NCBI GenBank assembly: GCA_023432985.1
Contig: JAEZEQ010000016.1
Span: 1-42,307 of the forward strand
Length of the DNA stretch: 42,307 nt
Direction: 5' to 3'
Origin: Bacteroidota bacterium
Lineage (GTDB): Bacteria; Bacteroidota; Bacteroidia; CAIKAF01
The translations under genes were made by a program, and so were the position numbers. The number at the start of each line of letters is the position of its first letter. Position 1 is the stretch's first letter. The notes below the pieces were generated by a model. That model did no database searches and had not been told where the DNA came from. It worked only from the letters and a program-made list of their open reading frames with translations. Below are positions 33,545 to 42,285 of this stretch, piece by piece.

Positions 33545-34614
33545 TTTTCCCGCATTTTTAGTTCGACCGCAATGGGATAATGATCGGATAATTTTTCGCG
33601 TATTACCTCGGCATTTTGCGATTCCAATTGCGGACTGTGTAAGATATAGTCTATACGCAAAAAAGGAATTCCCCCTGCATAGGTAAACCCAAATCCTGCA
33701 CCCGATTCTAAAAAGGAATCTTGCAATTTTTCGCTCAACTTATGATACGTATACGAAATAGGCACATCGTTGAAATCTCCGGACAGGATAACGGGATATG
33801 GACTTTTAACTACCGCTTCTGCCACCAAATCTGCCTGTTCGGAACGCTTTACATAACCCTTCTTTAGTGCCCTGGCCATATCGAAAGCCAATACGCTGGC
33901 CGTGCTGTCGCCGGCTATGATTTTTTCAATGCTTTCGGTATGCAAATGGTTCGACTGAAAATGTACGTTGAATATACGCACCGTGTCTTCACCCCATTTT
34001 ATGTCGGAATATATGCAAATATTGGTGCGGGAATTGGGAAATTTGATTTGACCTTTATGTATGATAGGTAGTTTGGAATAGGTGGCTACACCCCAATGCT
34101 GATTCCCCTTTACACTGGTAGCAATTCCGAAATGCACATACGGAGTCCCCAATATCTCTTTTAAGGTGTCTGTGGTTTTGAATCGATGCAAGTCGTCTTG
34201 ATAAAATTCCTGAAAACTTATGATATCCGGCGATTCGTCTTTTAAAAATTGAAATATTTTATTCCTGTGTTTTTTGTTCTCTTTCCAATTGTATAAGCCG
34301 AATAATTGTACATTATAACTCATGAGCTTTATATGTCCGTTACTCTTCTCGGGTAATAAGCTGAAATTTGTCGAAAATTGCTTTTGATGCAAGGGAAAGC
34401 CTATCGCGATAACGATTAGGGATAATAAGCTGTATCTGATTTTCAGTATAACCCAAATGGGAATGAAAAGCAAATTGATGACCAGCCAAATGAAATAACT
34501 TAACCCGAAGAATGCGGGAATATAACTAAGGGACGGACTGATAAAATACCCCGCATAGGCCAATAGTAAACAAATGGCAAATAATATATGTATGTAAAAT
34601 AGTATTTTTCTCAA
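33487..34614 (-). CDS. Endonuclease/exonuclease/phosphatase family membrane protein
   Basis: This is a 375-aa protein with about three N-terminal helices (residues 1-75) and a C-terminal EEP domain facing the periplasm or cytoplasm. EEP motifs: LMSYNVQLFG (first Asn), ISFQEFYQ (metal Glu), ILSGDFNDVPIS (catalytic Asp-Asn) and LSDHYPIAVEL (catalytic His). I start it at a TTG at 34614, because the upstream TTG at 34633-34635 lies inside a -7 element (TATATTTG) and because the shorter start gives a clean RKILFYIHILFAI-type signal anchor. No ATG is available before the EEP domain. Substrate unknown; family members cleave DNA, phosphoinositides or sphingomyelin. Confidence 0.8.
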   Translation of the reverse strand: MRKILFYIHILFAICLLLAYAGYFISPSLSYIPAFFGLSYFIWLVINLLFIPIWVILKIRYSLLSLIVIAIGFPLHQKQFSTNFSLLPEKSNGHIKLMSYNVQLFGLYNWKENKKHRNKIFQFLKDESPDIISFQEFYQDDLHRFKTTDTLKEILGTPYVHFGIATSVKGNQHWGVATYSKLPIIHKGQIKFPNSRTNICIYSDIKWGEDTVRIFNVHFQSNHLHTESIEKIIAGDSTASVLAFDMARALKKGYVKRSEQADLVAEAVVKSPYPVILSGDFNDVPISYTYHKLSEKLQDSFLESGAGFGFTYAGGIPFLRIDYILHSPQLESQNAEVIREKLSDHYPIAVELKMRENQADSSRTGTDSSGLKRSN

Positions 34615-34632
34615 TGGGGGAGAAGATTTGTA

Positions 34633-34640
34633 CAAATATA
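34633..34640 (-). promoter_or_regulatory. -7 element of the EEP-family gene
   Basis: The minus strand reads TATATTTG, a perfect consensus match, 18 bases upstream of the chosen TTG start at 34614. Confidence 0.55.
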
Positions 34641-34703
34641 CAAAGGGTTTTCTGTATTCAGGAATGATGCAAAACAGATTATTTTTTGCAAATTTGACCT
34701 CGC

Positions 34704-35783
34704 ATGAATTGGAATCCTACCTATATTAAAGCGGCTGAAGTCTGCCTGCCCTCCGGCTATAACGTCGAAACGGCATTCCATTCTATGCTCGAAGGACAGG
34801 TTTTTTATTCTAAAGTACAAGCAAACCCTCATCCCGAATTTTTTCCGGCTATGCTATTTGAACCCCGCCTTACGGATTTTTATAGGTCCTGTTATCAGGT
34901 GGCCAATGCACTATTGCCCAAACTTGGAATCCGACATTTTGAACCGGATACACAATTGATTTTTTGCAGTACAAAAGGAGATATTGATGCAAAAACTGTA
35001 GAGGAAAAAAAATTATGGTTTTCGGCAAAACGGATTCAGGAAAAATTGGGATTGAATCCCCTTCCTATTGTGGTTTCGAGTGCATGTATAAGTGGTGTTT
35101 CGGGTATAGGTCTGGCTGCGCGCATGTTGCAAAATAAAAGTGCGAAACGCGTTTTGGTTTTGGGTGCCGATGTGTTTTCGGAATTTACTTTCTCGGGCTT
35201 TCACGCTTTTAAAGCCTTGAGTATGGATCTGTGTCGCCCTTTTGATAAGGATAGAAGCGGACTGAATCTGGGAGAAGGATTTGCAGCTGTTTTGATCGAT
35301 ACAGAACCCGAAAATGCACTGGCCGAAATCTGCGGATTTGCCCAAAGTAATGATGCCAACCATATTTCGGGTCCAAGCAGAGACGGAAGCGGATTAAAAC
35401 AAGCCATAGAGCGAACTCTTTCTTGCACGCAAGTGAAACCCGATGAGGTCGATTTGCTCTGTGCACACGGAACGGCTACACTCTATAATGACGAAATGGA
35501 AAGCCTGGCATTTGAATCAATGGCCATTGAAGCACCGCTTATTAGTTTTAAATGCTATACAGGACACACACTGGGTGCATCCGGGGTCGTAGAAACGGTT
35601 CTTGGCCTTGAAGCCATGAAACAGGGAAAAATTCCGGCCAATCTGCATACAACCCATCCCGGAACTACAGGGAAAATAAAGGCATCAAGTCAGCCCCTGC
35701 CTAGCTCTATGACATACATGCTCAAGACTGCCTCGGGTTTTGGAGGTTGCAATGCTGCCTTGCTGCTAAAAAATATGCAATAA
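34704..35783 (+). CDS. Stand-alone beta-ketoacyl synthase (thiolase-fold condensing enzyme)
   Basis: This 359-aa condensing enzyme elongates acyl chains by Claisen condensation with malonyl-ACP. The Cys-His-His triad of the KAS I/II type is present: C128 in VVSSACISG, H255 in CAHGTAT and H288 in TGHTLGASG. GFGGCNAALLL near the end is the glycine-rich loop. It is shorter than housekeeping FabF (about 410 aa) and its N terminus is divergent. No ACP, ketoreductase or dehydratase genes adjoin, so it is not an obvious part of a fatty acid or aryl-polyene cluster here. A specialised lipid or pigment role is inference. A near-consensus box (CAAATTTG, 34689-34696) precedes the ATG by 7 bases. Confidence 0.87.
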   Translation: MNWNPTYIKAAEVCLPSGYNVETAFHSMLEGQVFYSKVQANPHPEFFPAMLFEPRLTDFYRSCYQVANALLPKLGIRHFEPDTQLIFCSTKGDIDAKTVEEKKLWFSAKRIQEKLGLNPLPIVVSSACISGVSGIGLAARMLQNKSAKRVLVLGADVFSEFTFSGFHAFKALSMDLCRPFDKDRSGLNLGEGFAAVLIDTEPENALAEICGFAQSNDANHISGPSRDGSGLKQAIERTLSCTQVKPDEVDLLCAHGTATLYNDEMESLAFESMAIEAPLISFKCYTGHTLGASGVVETVLGLEAMKQGKIPANLHTTHPGTTGKIKASSQPLPSSMTYMLKTASGFGGCNAALLLKNMQ

Positions 35784-35846
35784 TGTATAGCATGTCGTGA
35801 AATTTTTGTAGCTTGTTTGGCGTTAAGACCAAATAATGAAAACTTT

Positions 35847-36701
35847 ATGCCTACAAATCGAAACGAATTCCAACGCATCGGTGCCTTGATGGACTTCTCT
35901 AAAGCCGCCTCTAAAGCTTACGATAATGCTTGTTTTATTGCACAAAAAAATGCCAAAGAATTGGAAGTATTTTGTGTTTTGAATGAGTATAGCAAAAAAC
36001 AATTGCAGCAGCAGAATAAAAATTTTGCCAGCCAGGAAGATCTACGCAGTATTCTAATGGAAATGAATAATGCCTGTAATGTCAATCTCAAAGTCAGTGA
36101 CTCCAAATGGCGCAGTGTTATCGAAGCTGAAGTGAAAAAGGAGAATGGGCTGAGTGAGATTTTCCTCGGATATCAGAACGCAAAAGACCCCGACCTGCAC
36201 GTTACCCCGCATATGGCATATAAGATGGCTAAAATAACGAACGTGCCGGTTTTTTGTTGGAATGAATCGGCTGATAGTAACCTCAAAGAAATTTTATTGC
36301 CATTTGATACAAATAAACATTCGCGCGAAAAACTCTATTATGGCGTTTTGTTGGCCCAAATGTATCAAGCCCGCCTACATTTGCTCTTGTTGAATACCAA
36401 TCAGACAAATGAAGAACAGATGAATCTGCGTAATGCCGGCCGACAAATTGAGGAGTATGTGATTAAAAACGGCGTAGCATATTGGATAGAAGAAAGAAAG
36501 AGTAATAATGTGGTGAAAACGGTTCTCGATTATATCGATGAAAAACAAATTCATCTCCTGGTTTGTTCGGTCGAAATGGAACATAATTTATCCGATATTT
36601 TTAAAGGAAGTACCCCTGCCCGCATCGCCCAATCGCTCAAAATTCCCGCCTTTTTTGTGCCGGAACGCGTGAGCTGGGGGATGATTGATGTGACGATTTA
36701 A
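35847..36701 (+). CDS. Tandem-domain universal stress protein (UspA family)
   Basis: This 284-aa protein looks like two UspA-type alpha/beta domains in a row (about residues 10-135 and 140-280). The first has DFSKAASKAYDNACFIAQ; the second has EILLPFDTNKHSREKLYYG and ends with FKGSTPARIAQSLKIPAFFVPE, which is the usual G-S-x-A/T phosphate loop of ATP-binding Usp proteins, here in GSTPARI. I use the ATG at 35847; the TTG at 35817 is a weaker start. Its role is probably stress or starvation response, in the cytoplasm. It stands alone between the ketoacyl synthase and mazG. Confidence 0.8.
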   Translation: MPTNRNEFQRIGALMDFSKAASKAYDNACFIAQKNAKELEVFCVLNEYSKKQLQQQNKNFASQEDLRSILMEMNNACNVNLKVSDSKWRSVIEAEVKKENGLSEIFLGYQNAKDPDLHVTPHMAYKMAKITNVPVFCWNESADSNLKEILLPFDTNKHSREKLYYGVLLAQMYQARLHLLLLNTNQTNEEQMNLRNAGRQIEEYVIKNGVAYWIEERKSNNVVKTVLDYIDEKQIHLLVCSVEMEHNLSDIFKGSTPARIAQSLKIPAFFVPERVSWGMIDVTI

Positions 36702-36783
36702 AAATCTTCTTTTTGTGGATTTCGCCTCCTAAGTCAATGTGATTTTGGATTTGTTTACCTTTACTGATAAATTCTTTTAGTAT

Positions 36784-37554
36784 ATGGATAAACGCTTGAT
36801 TGCCTTCGAGAGATTGTTACATATTATGGACGATTTGCGCGAAAAATGCCCCTGGGATAAAGAACAAACTATGGAATCCCTTCGCCAGCTTACGATTGAA
36901 GAAACATACGAATTGGCAGATGCTATTTTGAAAAAGGATCTGGAAGAGGTGAAAAAGGAATTGGGCGACCTCTTCTTGCATTTGGTTTTTTATGCCAAAA
37001 TCGGATCGGAAAAAGGTGCTTTTGACATAAGTGATGTGTTGAATGGTATTTGTGATAAATTAATTCACCGGCACCCCCATATTTACGGCGATGTACAAGC
37101 TGATACACCCGAAAAAGTGAAACAAAATTGGGAAGCACTAAAACTTAAAGAAGGAAAATCTTCGGTGCTCGAAGGTGTCCCCGTTTCTTTGCCGGCTTTG
37201 GTAAAAGCACTTCGTATTCAAGAAAAAGCCGCCGGTATTGGCTTCGATTGGGATAATAAAGATCAGGTGCTCGAAAAGGTAATGGAAGAATGGAATGAGC
37301 TGAAGGTGGAAGTGGATAATAATAATCCCGATGCCATGGAAGCCGAATTCGGAGACCTGCTTTTTGCGCTGATTAATTATGCCCGTTTTATTGGTGTTGT
37401 TCCCGAAAATGCCCTGGCACGCACCAACCGAAAATTTATCGACCGCTTTCAATGGATGGAACAAGAAATGAAAAAGGACGGATTGATTCTGCAAGAGCTT
37501 AAACTCGATGACTGGGATGTGTATTGGAATAAATCGAAAAAGTTTTTTATATGA
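36784..37554 (+). CDS. mazG: Nucleoside triphosphate pyrophosphohydrolase MazG
   Basis: MazG hydrolyses nucleoside triphosphates to monophosphates and pyrophosphate and helps clear damaged nucleotides. It has 256 aa with tandem MazG domains. The start LLHIMDDLREKCPWDKEQT is diagnostic. Metal ligands: EETYELADAI (E39, E40, E43) and ELGDLFLHLVF (E59, D62); the second domain has EWNELKVEV and EFGDLLFALIN. It overlaps tag by 4 bases (ATGA), so two genome-hygiene functions are translated together. Confidence 0.95.
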   Translation: MDKRLIAFERLLHIMDDLREKCPWDKEQTMESLRQLTIEETYELADAILKKDLEEVKKELGDLFLHLVFYAKIGSEKGAFDISDVLNGICDKLIHRHPHIYGDVQADTPEKVKQNWEALKLKEGKSSVLEGVPVSLPALVKALRIQEKAAGIGFDWDNKDQVLEKVMEEWNELKVEVDNNNPDAMEAEFGDLLFALINYARFIGVVPENALARTNRKFIDRFQWMEQEMKKDGLILQELKLDDWDVYWNKSKKFFI

Positions 37555-38126
37555 ATAAATCCCGCTGCGCATGGTGTGGCAATGATCCGCTCTATATGGC
37601 CTATCACGACGAAGAATGGGGTGTGCCCCTCCGCGACGATAAAGCTTTATTCGAATTTTTAATGTTGGAGACTTTTCAGGCCGGACTGAGTTGGATAACC
37701 ATTTTGCGGAAAAGAGAAAATTTCAGAAAAGCATTTGATCATTTTGATTATGAAAAAATTGCAAAGTATGACGAAGGGGACATAGTGCGCTTACTCTCTA
37801 ATGAAGGCATTATACGACACAGAAAGAAAATCGAAGCGGCCATTTCCAATGCCATCGCCTTTATGGAAGTGCAAAAAGAATATGGCTCTTTTAGCCATTA
37901 TATGTGGAGTTTTGTAAATGATGAAACGCTGCAACCCGCCCGGGGCGATTTGAGCGAAATTCCCCCCAAAACCGAATTGTCGGACAGCCTCGCGAAGGAC
38001 TTGAAAAAAAGGGGATTTAAATTCGTAGGATCAACGGTGATTTATGCCCATATGCAAGCCGTAGGAATGGTCAACGACCATGTGCAATCTTGTTTTCGCT
38101 ATGCAGAATTGGGTGGCCGGAAATAA
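37551..38126 (+). CDS. tag: DNA-3-methyladenine glycosylase I (Tag)
   Basis: Tag removes 3-methyladenine from alkylated DNA. The 191-aa protein is of usual length. The zinc site C6, H19, H177, C181 is visible in RCAWCG, YHDEEWG and NDHVQSCFRY. The base pocket is LMLETFQAGLSWITIL with E40, and RGFKFVGSTVIYAHMQAVG is the conserved helix-loop. It is coupled to mazG by a 4-base overlap. It is followed by the terminator of the tRNA gene on the other strand. Confidence 0.96.
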   Translation: MNKSRCAWCGNDPLYMAYHDEEWGVPLRDDKALFEFLMLETFQAGLSWITILRKRENFRKAFDHFDYEKIAKYDEGDIVRLLSNEGIIRHRKKIEAAISNAIAFMEVQKEYGSFSHYMWSFVNDETLQPARGDLSEIPPKTELSDSLAKDLKKRGFKFVGSTVIYAHMQAVGMVNDHVQSCFRYAELGGRK

Positions 38127-38156
38127 AAAAAGTCCGAACTCTTTCGTTCGAACTTT
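38121..38156 (-). terminator. Terminator of the tRNA-Ala gene
   Basis: On the minus strand AAAGT-CGAAC arms (ACTTT at 38152-38156 and GTTCG at 38146-38150 pairing with CGAAC at 38135-38139 and AAAGT at 38129-38133) form a 10-bp stem with one mismatch and a TCTTTC loop (plus-strand reading). The A-rich run at 38121-38130 is the T-tract. It begins 5 bases after the tRNA. Confidence 0.8.
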
Positions 38157-38160
38157 GAAG

Positions 38161-38234
38161 TGGAGAATACCGGATTCGAACCGGTGACCTCTACACTGCC
38201 AGTGTAGCGCTCTAGCCAACTGAGCTAATTCCCC
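38161..38234 (-). tRNA. tRNA-Ala (anticodon GGC)
   Basis: The 74-nt minus-strand sequence folds as a full cloverleaf. Acceptor GGGGAAT pairs with ATTCTCC (one G-U). The D arm is GCTC/GAGC, the anticodon stem CTACA/TGTAG holds the loop CTGGCAG, so the anticodon is GGC (reads GCC/GCU, Ala), and the T arm is ACCGG-TTCGAAT-CCGGT. The discriminator base is A and the CCA end is not encoded. A TATTTTTG element lies at 38290-38297, about 55 bases upstream. Confidence 0.97.
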
Positions 38235-38338
38235 ATGAAACTTACAATTGAATGTTAATTTCTTTATATTGAAGTCGTATTTGGGTGGACAAAAATACAT
38301 TTTTTTGTAATGTAAAGAAATAAAATATCAGAAATATT

Positions 38339-39217
38339 ATGGTGCATATAGAAGTTCAAAATGCCTTAGAAAATATGTTACGCCAAACCTTTGGTTCAGG
38401 TGCCGGAATTTTACATATGGAAGCTAGAGGCGGAGGTTCTATTAATGAAGCGGTTGTGTTAAAAACGACGGTGGGCAATTTTTTTGCTAAATACAACGAA
38501 TTAGGACAGAACCGAGGCTTGTTTAAACAAGAAAAAAAGGGATTGGAACGCATCGCTGCTACCAAATGCATACGCGTGCCTAAGCCTTTTTTCGCCTATG
38601 AAGAAGGGGCTCATGGATACCTATTGCTCGAATTGCTGGAACCCGGTGACCCCGAATTCGGATTTTGGGAAGACTTCGGCCGACAAATGGCTTGCCTGCA
38701 CCAAAATTCAAACGACTATTTCGGATTGGATGAAGATAATTTCTGCGGTTCCCTGAAACAAATCAATACACCTAAAGATAATTGGGTCGACTTTTTTATT
38801 GATAACCGCTTGAACCCTATGCTCAAACTCGCTGTGGAAAATAAGAAAGCCGATGATCAGGTGGTGAAGAAAATGGAAGCCCTCTATAAAAGATTGCCCG
38901 AGATTTTTCCGAATGAAAAACCGGCCCTGTTGCACGGGGACCTTTGGGGTGGTAATTTTATGTGCAGTATAACGGGCGAACCCATTATTTATGACCCGGC
39001 TACTTATTACGGACACAGAGAAATGGACTTGGGTATGAGCCGTCTTTTCGGGGGCTTCGATCTGGAATTTTATGAAGCCTATGATGAAACCTATCCTCTC
39101 GAACCGGGATGGCAAAAACGACTCGATATTTGTAATATTTACCCCTTATTGGTGCATGTGAATTTATTCCCCGGATCTTATATTCAATCGGTGAAAAATA
39201 TTCTGTCTCGTTTCTGA
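38339..39217 (+). CDS. Fructosamine kinase family protein
   Basis: This is a 292-aa kinase of the fructosamine-3-kinase family, related to aminoglycoside phosphotransferases. It phosphorylates sugar-amine adducts so they fall off proteins, although bacterial members are often of unknown target. Motifs: GGGSINEAVVLKT (nucleotide loop), FFAKYN (lysine), LLHGDLWGGNFM with catalytic D201 and N206, IYDPATYYGHREMDLGMS with metal Asp D219. The length is normal. It converges on recO with only 2 bases between the stop codons. Confidence 0.9.
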   Translation: MVHIEVQNALENMLRQTFGSGAGILHMEARGGGSINEAVVLKTTVGNFFAKYNELGQNRGLFKQEKKGLERIAATKCIRVPKPFFAYEEGAHGYLLLELLEPGDPEFGFWEDFGRQMACLHQNSNDYFGLDEDNFCGSLKQINTPKDNWVDFFIDNRLNPMLKLAVENKKADDQVVKKMEALYKRLPEIFPNEKPALLHGDLWGGNFMCSITGEPIIYDPATYYGHREMDLGMSRLFGGFDLEFYEAYDETYPLEPGWQKRLDICNIYPLLVHVNLFPGSYIQSVKNILSRF

Positions 39218-39219
39218 TT

Positions 39220-39951
39220 TTACTCTAAAACAACGGTTAATATTTCCGGACTTTTCAATTGAAATCCGCCCTGCAAATGTATGCGATAGTAGAGAATTAA
39301 TTTTTGCAATAATTCGTTACGCTGTATACGCGTACTGCTTATTTGATCCATTTCATCGTTCAATAATTGAAATAAAAGCAGGCTGCTTTGCGGATCTAAA
39401 TACAATTCTTTTAACTTGTATGAATCAGGGGGGATAAAACGACTCTCCTGCAAGTCGAATCCATATCCTTCCTCATATCCGGAAGACTCTATGCCTATAC
39501 CCGAATATTGCATGATTTCGAGCATGAATTGTAATGGTAAATATACCGATACGGCATTCATGTTTTCCAATTCTTTTCGCTTTTCGTATATATATCGGAA
39601 TAAGCCCGAGTACTCCTGTTGTATATCTTGCTTTAGTATTTGCTGTATGACTTCGGCATAGAAAAATAAAAGAGATTGCTTTATGGGATTTTTATATAAA
39701 ATATGGGGATTATCGGCAAAAGAGGCCGATTTTAGTATATGCATCGATTCGATATTGGGCTTCATGATGAATTCCATATCTAAATAGGATAAAGGCTGAA
39801 ATAATGCGGCAGAGAGGGGACTGTTTTTTCGGTGAACTCCTTTGGCTATGCAAGAATGTATTATGCCGTCTTCTCTCAGTATTTTTAGAATAAGACTATT
39901 GTCGCTGTATTTCAAACTTTGAATTAGTATGGCAGCACATGAAACTTGCAT
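39220..39951 (-). CDS. recO: DNA repair protein RecO
   Basis: RecO loads RecA on SSB-coated single-stranded DNA with RecR in gap repair. The 243-aa protein starts with an OB fold (AAILIQSLKYSDNSLILKILREDG, split: residues 6-29) and continues as the alpha-helical RecO C-terminal domain (LLFFYAEVIQQILK, LQFMLEIMQYSGI). The C4 zinc site of some RecO proteins is absent, as is common in Bacteroidota. Its ATG overlaps the porZ stop codon by one base (TAATG), so translation of the two is probably coupled. Confidence 0.9.
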   Translation of the reverse strand: MQVSCAAILIQSLKYSDNSLILKILREDGIIHSCIAKGVHRKNSPLSAALFQPLSYLDMEFIMKPNIESMHILKSASFADNPHILYKNPIKQSLLFFYAEVIQQILKQDIQQEYSGLFRYIYEKRKELENMNAVSVYLPLQFMLEIMQYSGIGIESSGYEEGYGFDLQESRFIPPDSYKLKELYLDPQSSLLLFQLLNDEMDQISSTRIQRNELLQKLILYYRIHLQGGFQLKSPEILTVVLE

Positions 39952-42272
39952 TAGGGCATGATTAAGACTTTACTTACAATTTCGGATTTTTTGTTGATTC
40001 CGTTGGCAAAAATCAGATATACCCCCGCGCGTGCCCGTATGCCGTTAAATCCATACAAATTCCATATTGCCGTGCCTCCGTGGGCCACTGTTTCATAAAC
40101 CAATTGTCCGTTTGTATCGGTAATTTTCACTTCTGAATTTTCAGCCAATCCGCGTATGGTTAATATGCCGCTGTATCCCGGTCTCACGGGGTTGGGAAAG
40201 GCATAAACCTCTCCGGGCATCTCCTCTGCTTCGCTGGCATCGGAACGAAAAATGCTGATTCCCGACTCGGTACTGAAATGCACCATGCCGCTTTCGGGAT
40301 CTATGCCGGCATGAAAAACATTGTCGCTGAGGAGCGGACTGTTTTCTTTTGTAAATGCTTGCTCTATTATAAAGCCATCTTCGCTCAATAGAGTTGCGCC
40401 GGCTCCTATCATGCATATCCATTTCCGATTCCCCCCGTCTACACCGATATCGGTGATATTACTCCCTTTTAAAACCGGCTCATTGTTCCCGTCTGAGGCT
40501 TTTACTATGGGTTGAGATGAGTCTATATTTACTCCGGATTGAAATACGGAAAGCGGATTATAAAATATGGAAAAACCATTATTTGTCCCCGCCCATATTT
40601 CTCCATCTTTATCTAAAGCCAGAGATGTCACAAACATAGAAGGTAGCTTCCCGCTTCCAACGGCAGTATTTAAAAATCGGAAATTTTGAATAATATAATC
40701 TTCGTGTTGCACGGCAGCTATGCCTTTGCCATATATAGCAAACCAAATATTTTCGGAATCTATAATTTCTATATCGAGCACCTTATCTCCGGAATTGATG
40801 CCCGGAACAGGAAAGGCTACTATGCTTCCCTCTTTTTTTAGTATACTAATGGGCGCATTCCCATTATGGGCTATAATCAGATTCCCGTCTATATCCGATT
40901 TAAGTGCGTATACAGAGGATTGGCTTGCATTGCCAATCGAGCCTCCGCTGCTTGCATGGTCCAGATGTTCTACACAAAGCCCTTCATCAAATTTATATAA
41001 ACCACCGGATAGGGCTCCAGCAAAAAATACATGTTCTTCTTTGTTTACTTTTTCGAGACAAACAAAATCCGAACTGCCACTCATCAAAGGCTGATTGATA
41101 TGGTTTTGGAAAGTCCACGTATTTTCTTTTTTAAAGAAGAGTCCGTCCGATATATAAGCCGGACCGTAAGTCGAGGTAAATCCCCCCGTAATCATGGCTA
41201 AATTGTCTTTGTTGACCCATATTTTGCGGGCATAATTCGAAAAAGGACCTTCGGGTTGTATGACTTCAATTTTCCCATCCAGCTTACAGCCTAATAAACC
41301 GAAAAATCCATCCGCTACATATACTTTGCCGTTTTGGGCATAAAGAGGTCCATTCGGTCTGTTGAGAAGATAGGAGCTGAGTTGCAAATAGACGCTGTTG
41401 TTTTCATTAAGGGTCCGTATATTCCCATCGCTGCTTTGCTTTTTATAGGTGATGGATAATTTGTTTCTGTTGGCATGGAGTCCGCCTATACTATGCCCCT
41501 CCACTGTAGGGTCCGATAAGAAACTGCCTCCGTTTTCTATAAATAAAGTATCCGAATCGGGCTGACTATTGCTTAATTGATTGGAAAAAACGGCATATAA
41601 ATTCCCGTCGAAATACTCAACAAAACGATAGGCTCCATTGGGTAATCCGGCTTGTAGAGACCAGGAACTGAAGTCTTCGAAGAGTTGATTATCCTGATAA
41701 ACATATATACCTTTTGCCGTAGCTGCATAGATGCTGTTGTTTTTAAAAGTCAGGTCATAAACGGCAATTTCGGGTTGTCCTGCCGGCTGAAAAACAACAC
41801 TGCTTTTGAATTTTTGATTATTCAGGTCCACCACAGCTATGCCGAATCCGGCGCATATATAGGCCAGATTTTGTTTGATTACGATATTGTAAATTTCTTT
41901 ATTGGCAATAGATTGAGCCGTATATAAATCGGGCATATGTATCCATTCATTGCCCAGTAACACGTCAATATTCCCATTTTTATATCCGGCAATTAAAGCT
42001 TCAGAGACGCTGCTGTAGCCGATTGCCGCAATATACAAATCGGCCATGCCGTCTTCTTTGGCAAAACGTCGTATGGAATTATCGGACTTAGCGGTTCTGA
42101 AAATTCCGGTTGTGGTTCCTGTAAAAATATACTCTTCCGATTCGCTGATACAGAGGGCTTGGTTATAGGGTAAATAGCTGGACCAGCTGAATGTAGGAAC
42201 CAACTGGGCACTTAGATTCAGCCATAATCCAACAGAGCAGATAAAACATAAAATGAGTTTCATATTCGGCAT
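39951..42272 (-). CDS. porZ: PorZ-like type IX secretion protein (beta-propeller with C-terminal sorting domain)
   Basis: This is a 773-aa secreted protein made of two-component-regulator-type propeller repeats. A signal peptide is evident (MKLILCFICSVGLWLNLSAQ from the ATG at 42263; an ATG at 42272 is also possible). Many repeats of the LALDKDGEIWAGTNNGFSIF kind form the propellers. The last 80 residues look like a type A T9SS sorting domain: AFPNPVRPGYSG, LTIRGL, VKITDTNGQLVYE, GTAIWNLYGF, RARAGVYLIFA, KVLIMP. PorZ acts in attachment of anionic LPS to T9SS cargo. The pairing with recO is, from memory, common in this phylum. The propeller family is broad, so the name is probable, not certain. 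Confidence 0.78.
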   Translation of the reverse strand: MPNMKLILCFICSVGLWLNLSAQLVPTFSWSSYLPYNQALCISESEEYIFTGTTTGIFRTAKSDNSIRRFAKEDGMADLYIAAIGYSSVSEALIAGYKNGNIDVLLGNEWIHMPDLYTAQSIANKEIYNIVIKQNLAYICAGFGIAVVDLNNQKFKSSVVFQPAGQPEIAVYDLTFKNNSIYAATAKGIYVYQDNQLFEDFSSWSLQAGLPNGAYRFVEYFDGNLYAVFSNQLSNSQPDSDTLFIENGGSFLSDPTVEGHSIGGLHANRNKLSITYKKQSSDGNIRTLNENNSVYLQLSSYLLNRPNGPLYAQNGKVYVADGFFGLLGCKLDGKIEVIQPEGPFSNYARKIWVNKDNLAMITGGFTSTYGPAYISDGLFFKKENTWTFQNHINQPLMSGSSDFVCLEKVNKEEHVFFAGALSGGLYKFDEGLCVEHLDHASSGGSIGNASQSSVYALKSDIDGNLIIAHNGNAPISILKKEGSIVAFPVPGINSGDKVLDIEIIDSENIWFAIYGKGIAAVQHEDYIIQNFRFLNTAVGSGKLPSMFVTSLALDKDGEIWAGTNNGFSIFYNPLSVFQSGVNIDSSQPIVKASDGNNEPVLKGSNITDIGVDGGNRKWICMIGAGATLLSEDGFIIEQAFTKENSPLLSDNVFHAGIDPESGMVHFSTESGISIFRSDASEAEEMPGEVYAFPNPVRPGYSGILTIRGLAENSEVKITDTNGQLVYETVAHGGTAIWNLYGFNGIRARAGVYLIFANGINKKSEIVSKVLIMP

Positions 42273-42277
42273 AAACG

Positions 42278-42285
42278 CAAAACTA
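42278..42285 (-). promoter_or_regulatory. -7 element of the porZ-recO operon
   Basis: The minus strand reads TAGTTTTG, a perfect TAnnTTTG. It ends 5 bases before the ATG at 42272 and 14 before the ATG at 42263. Confidence 0.55.

Noticed and set aside
34615..34635. Upstream TTG start of the EEP-family gene
   Set aside because: It lies inside the TATATTTG promoter box; the downstream TTG gives a normal membrane anchor.
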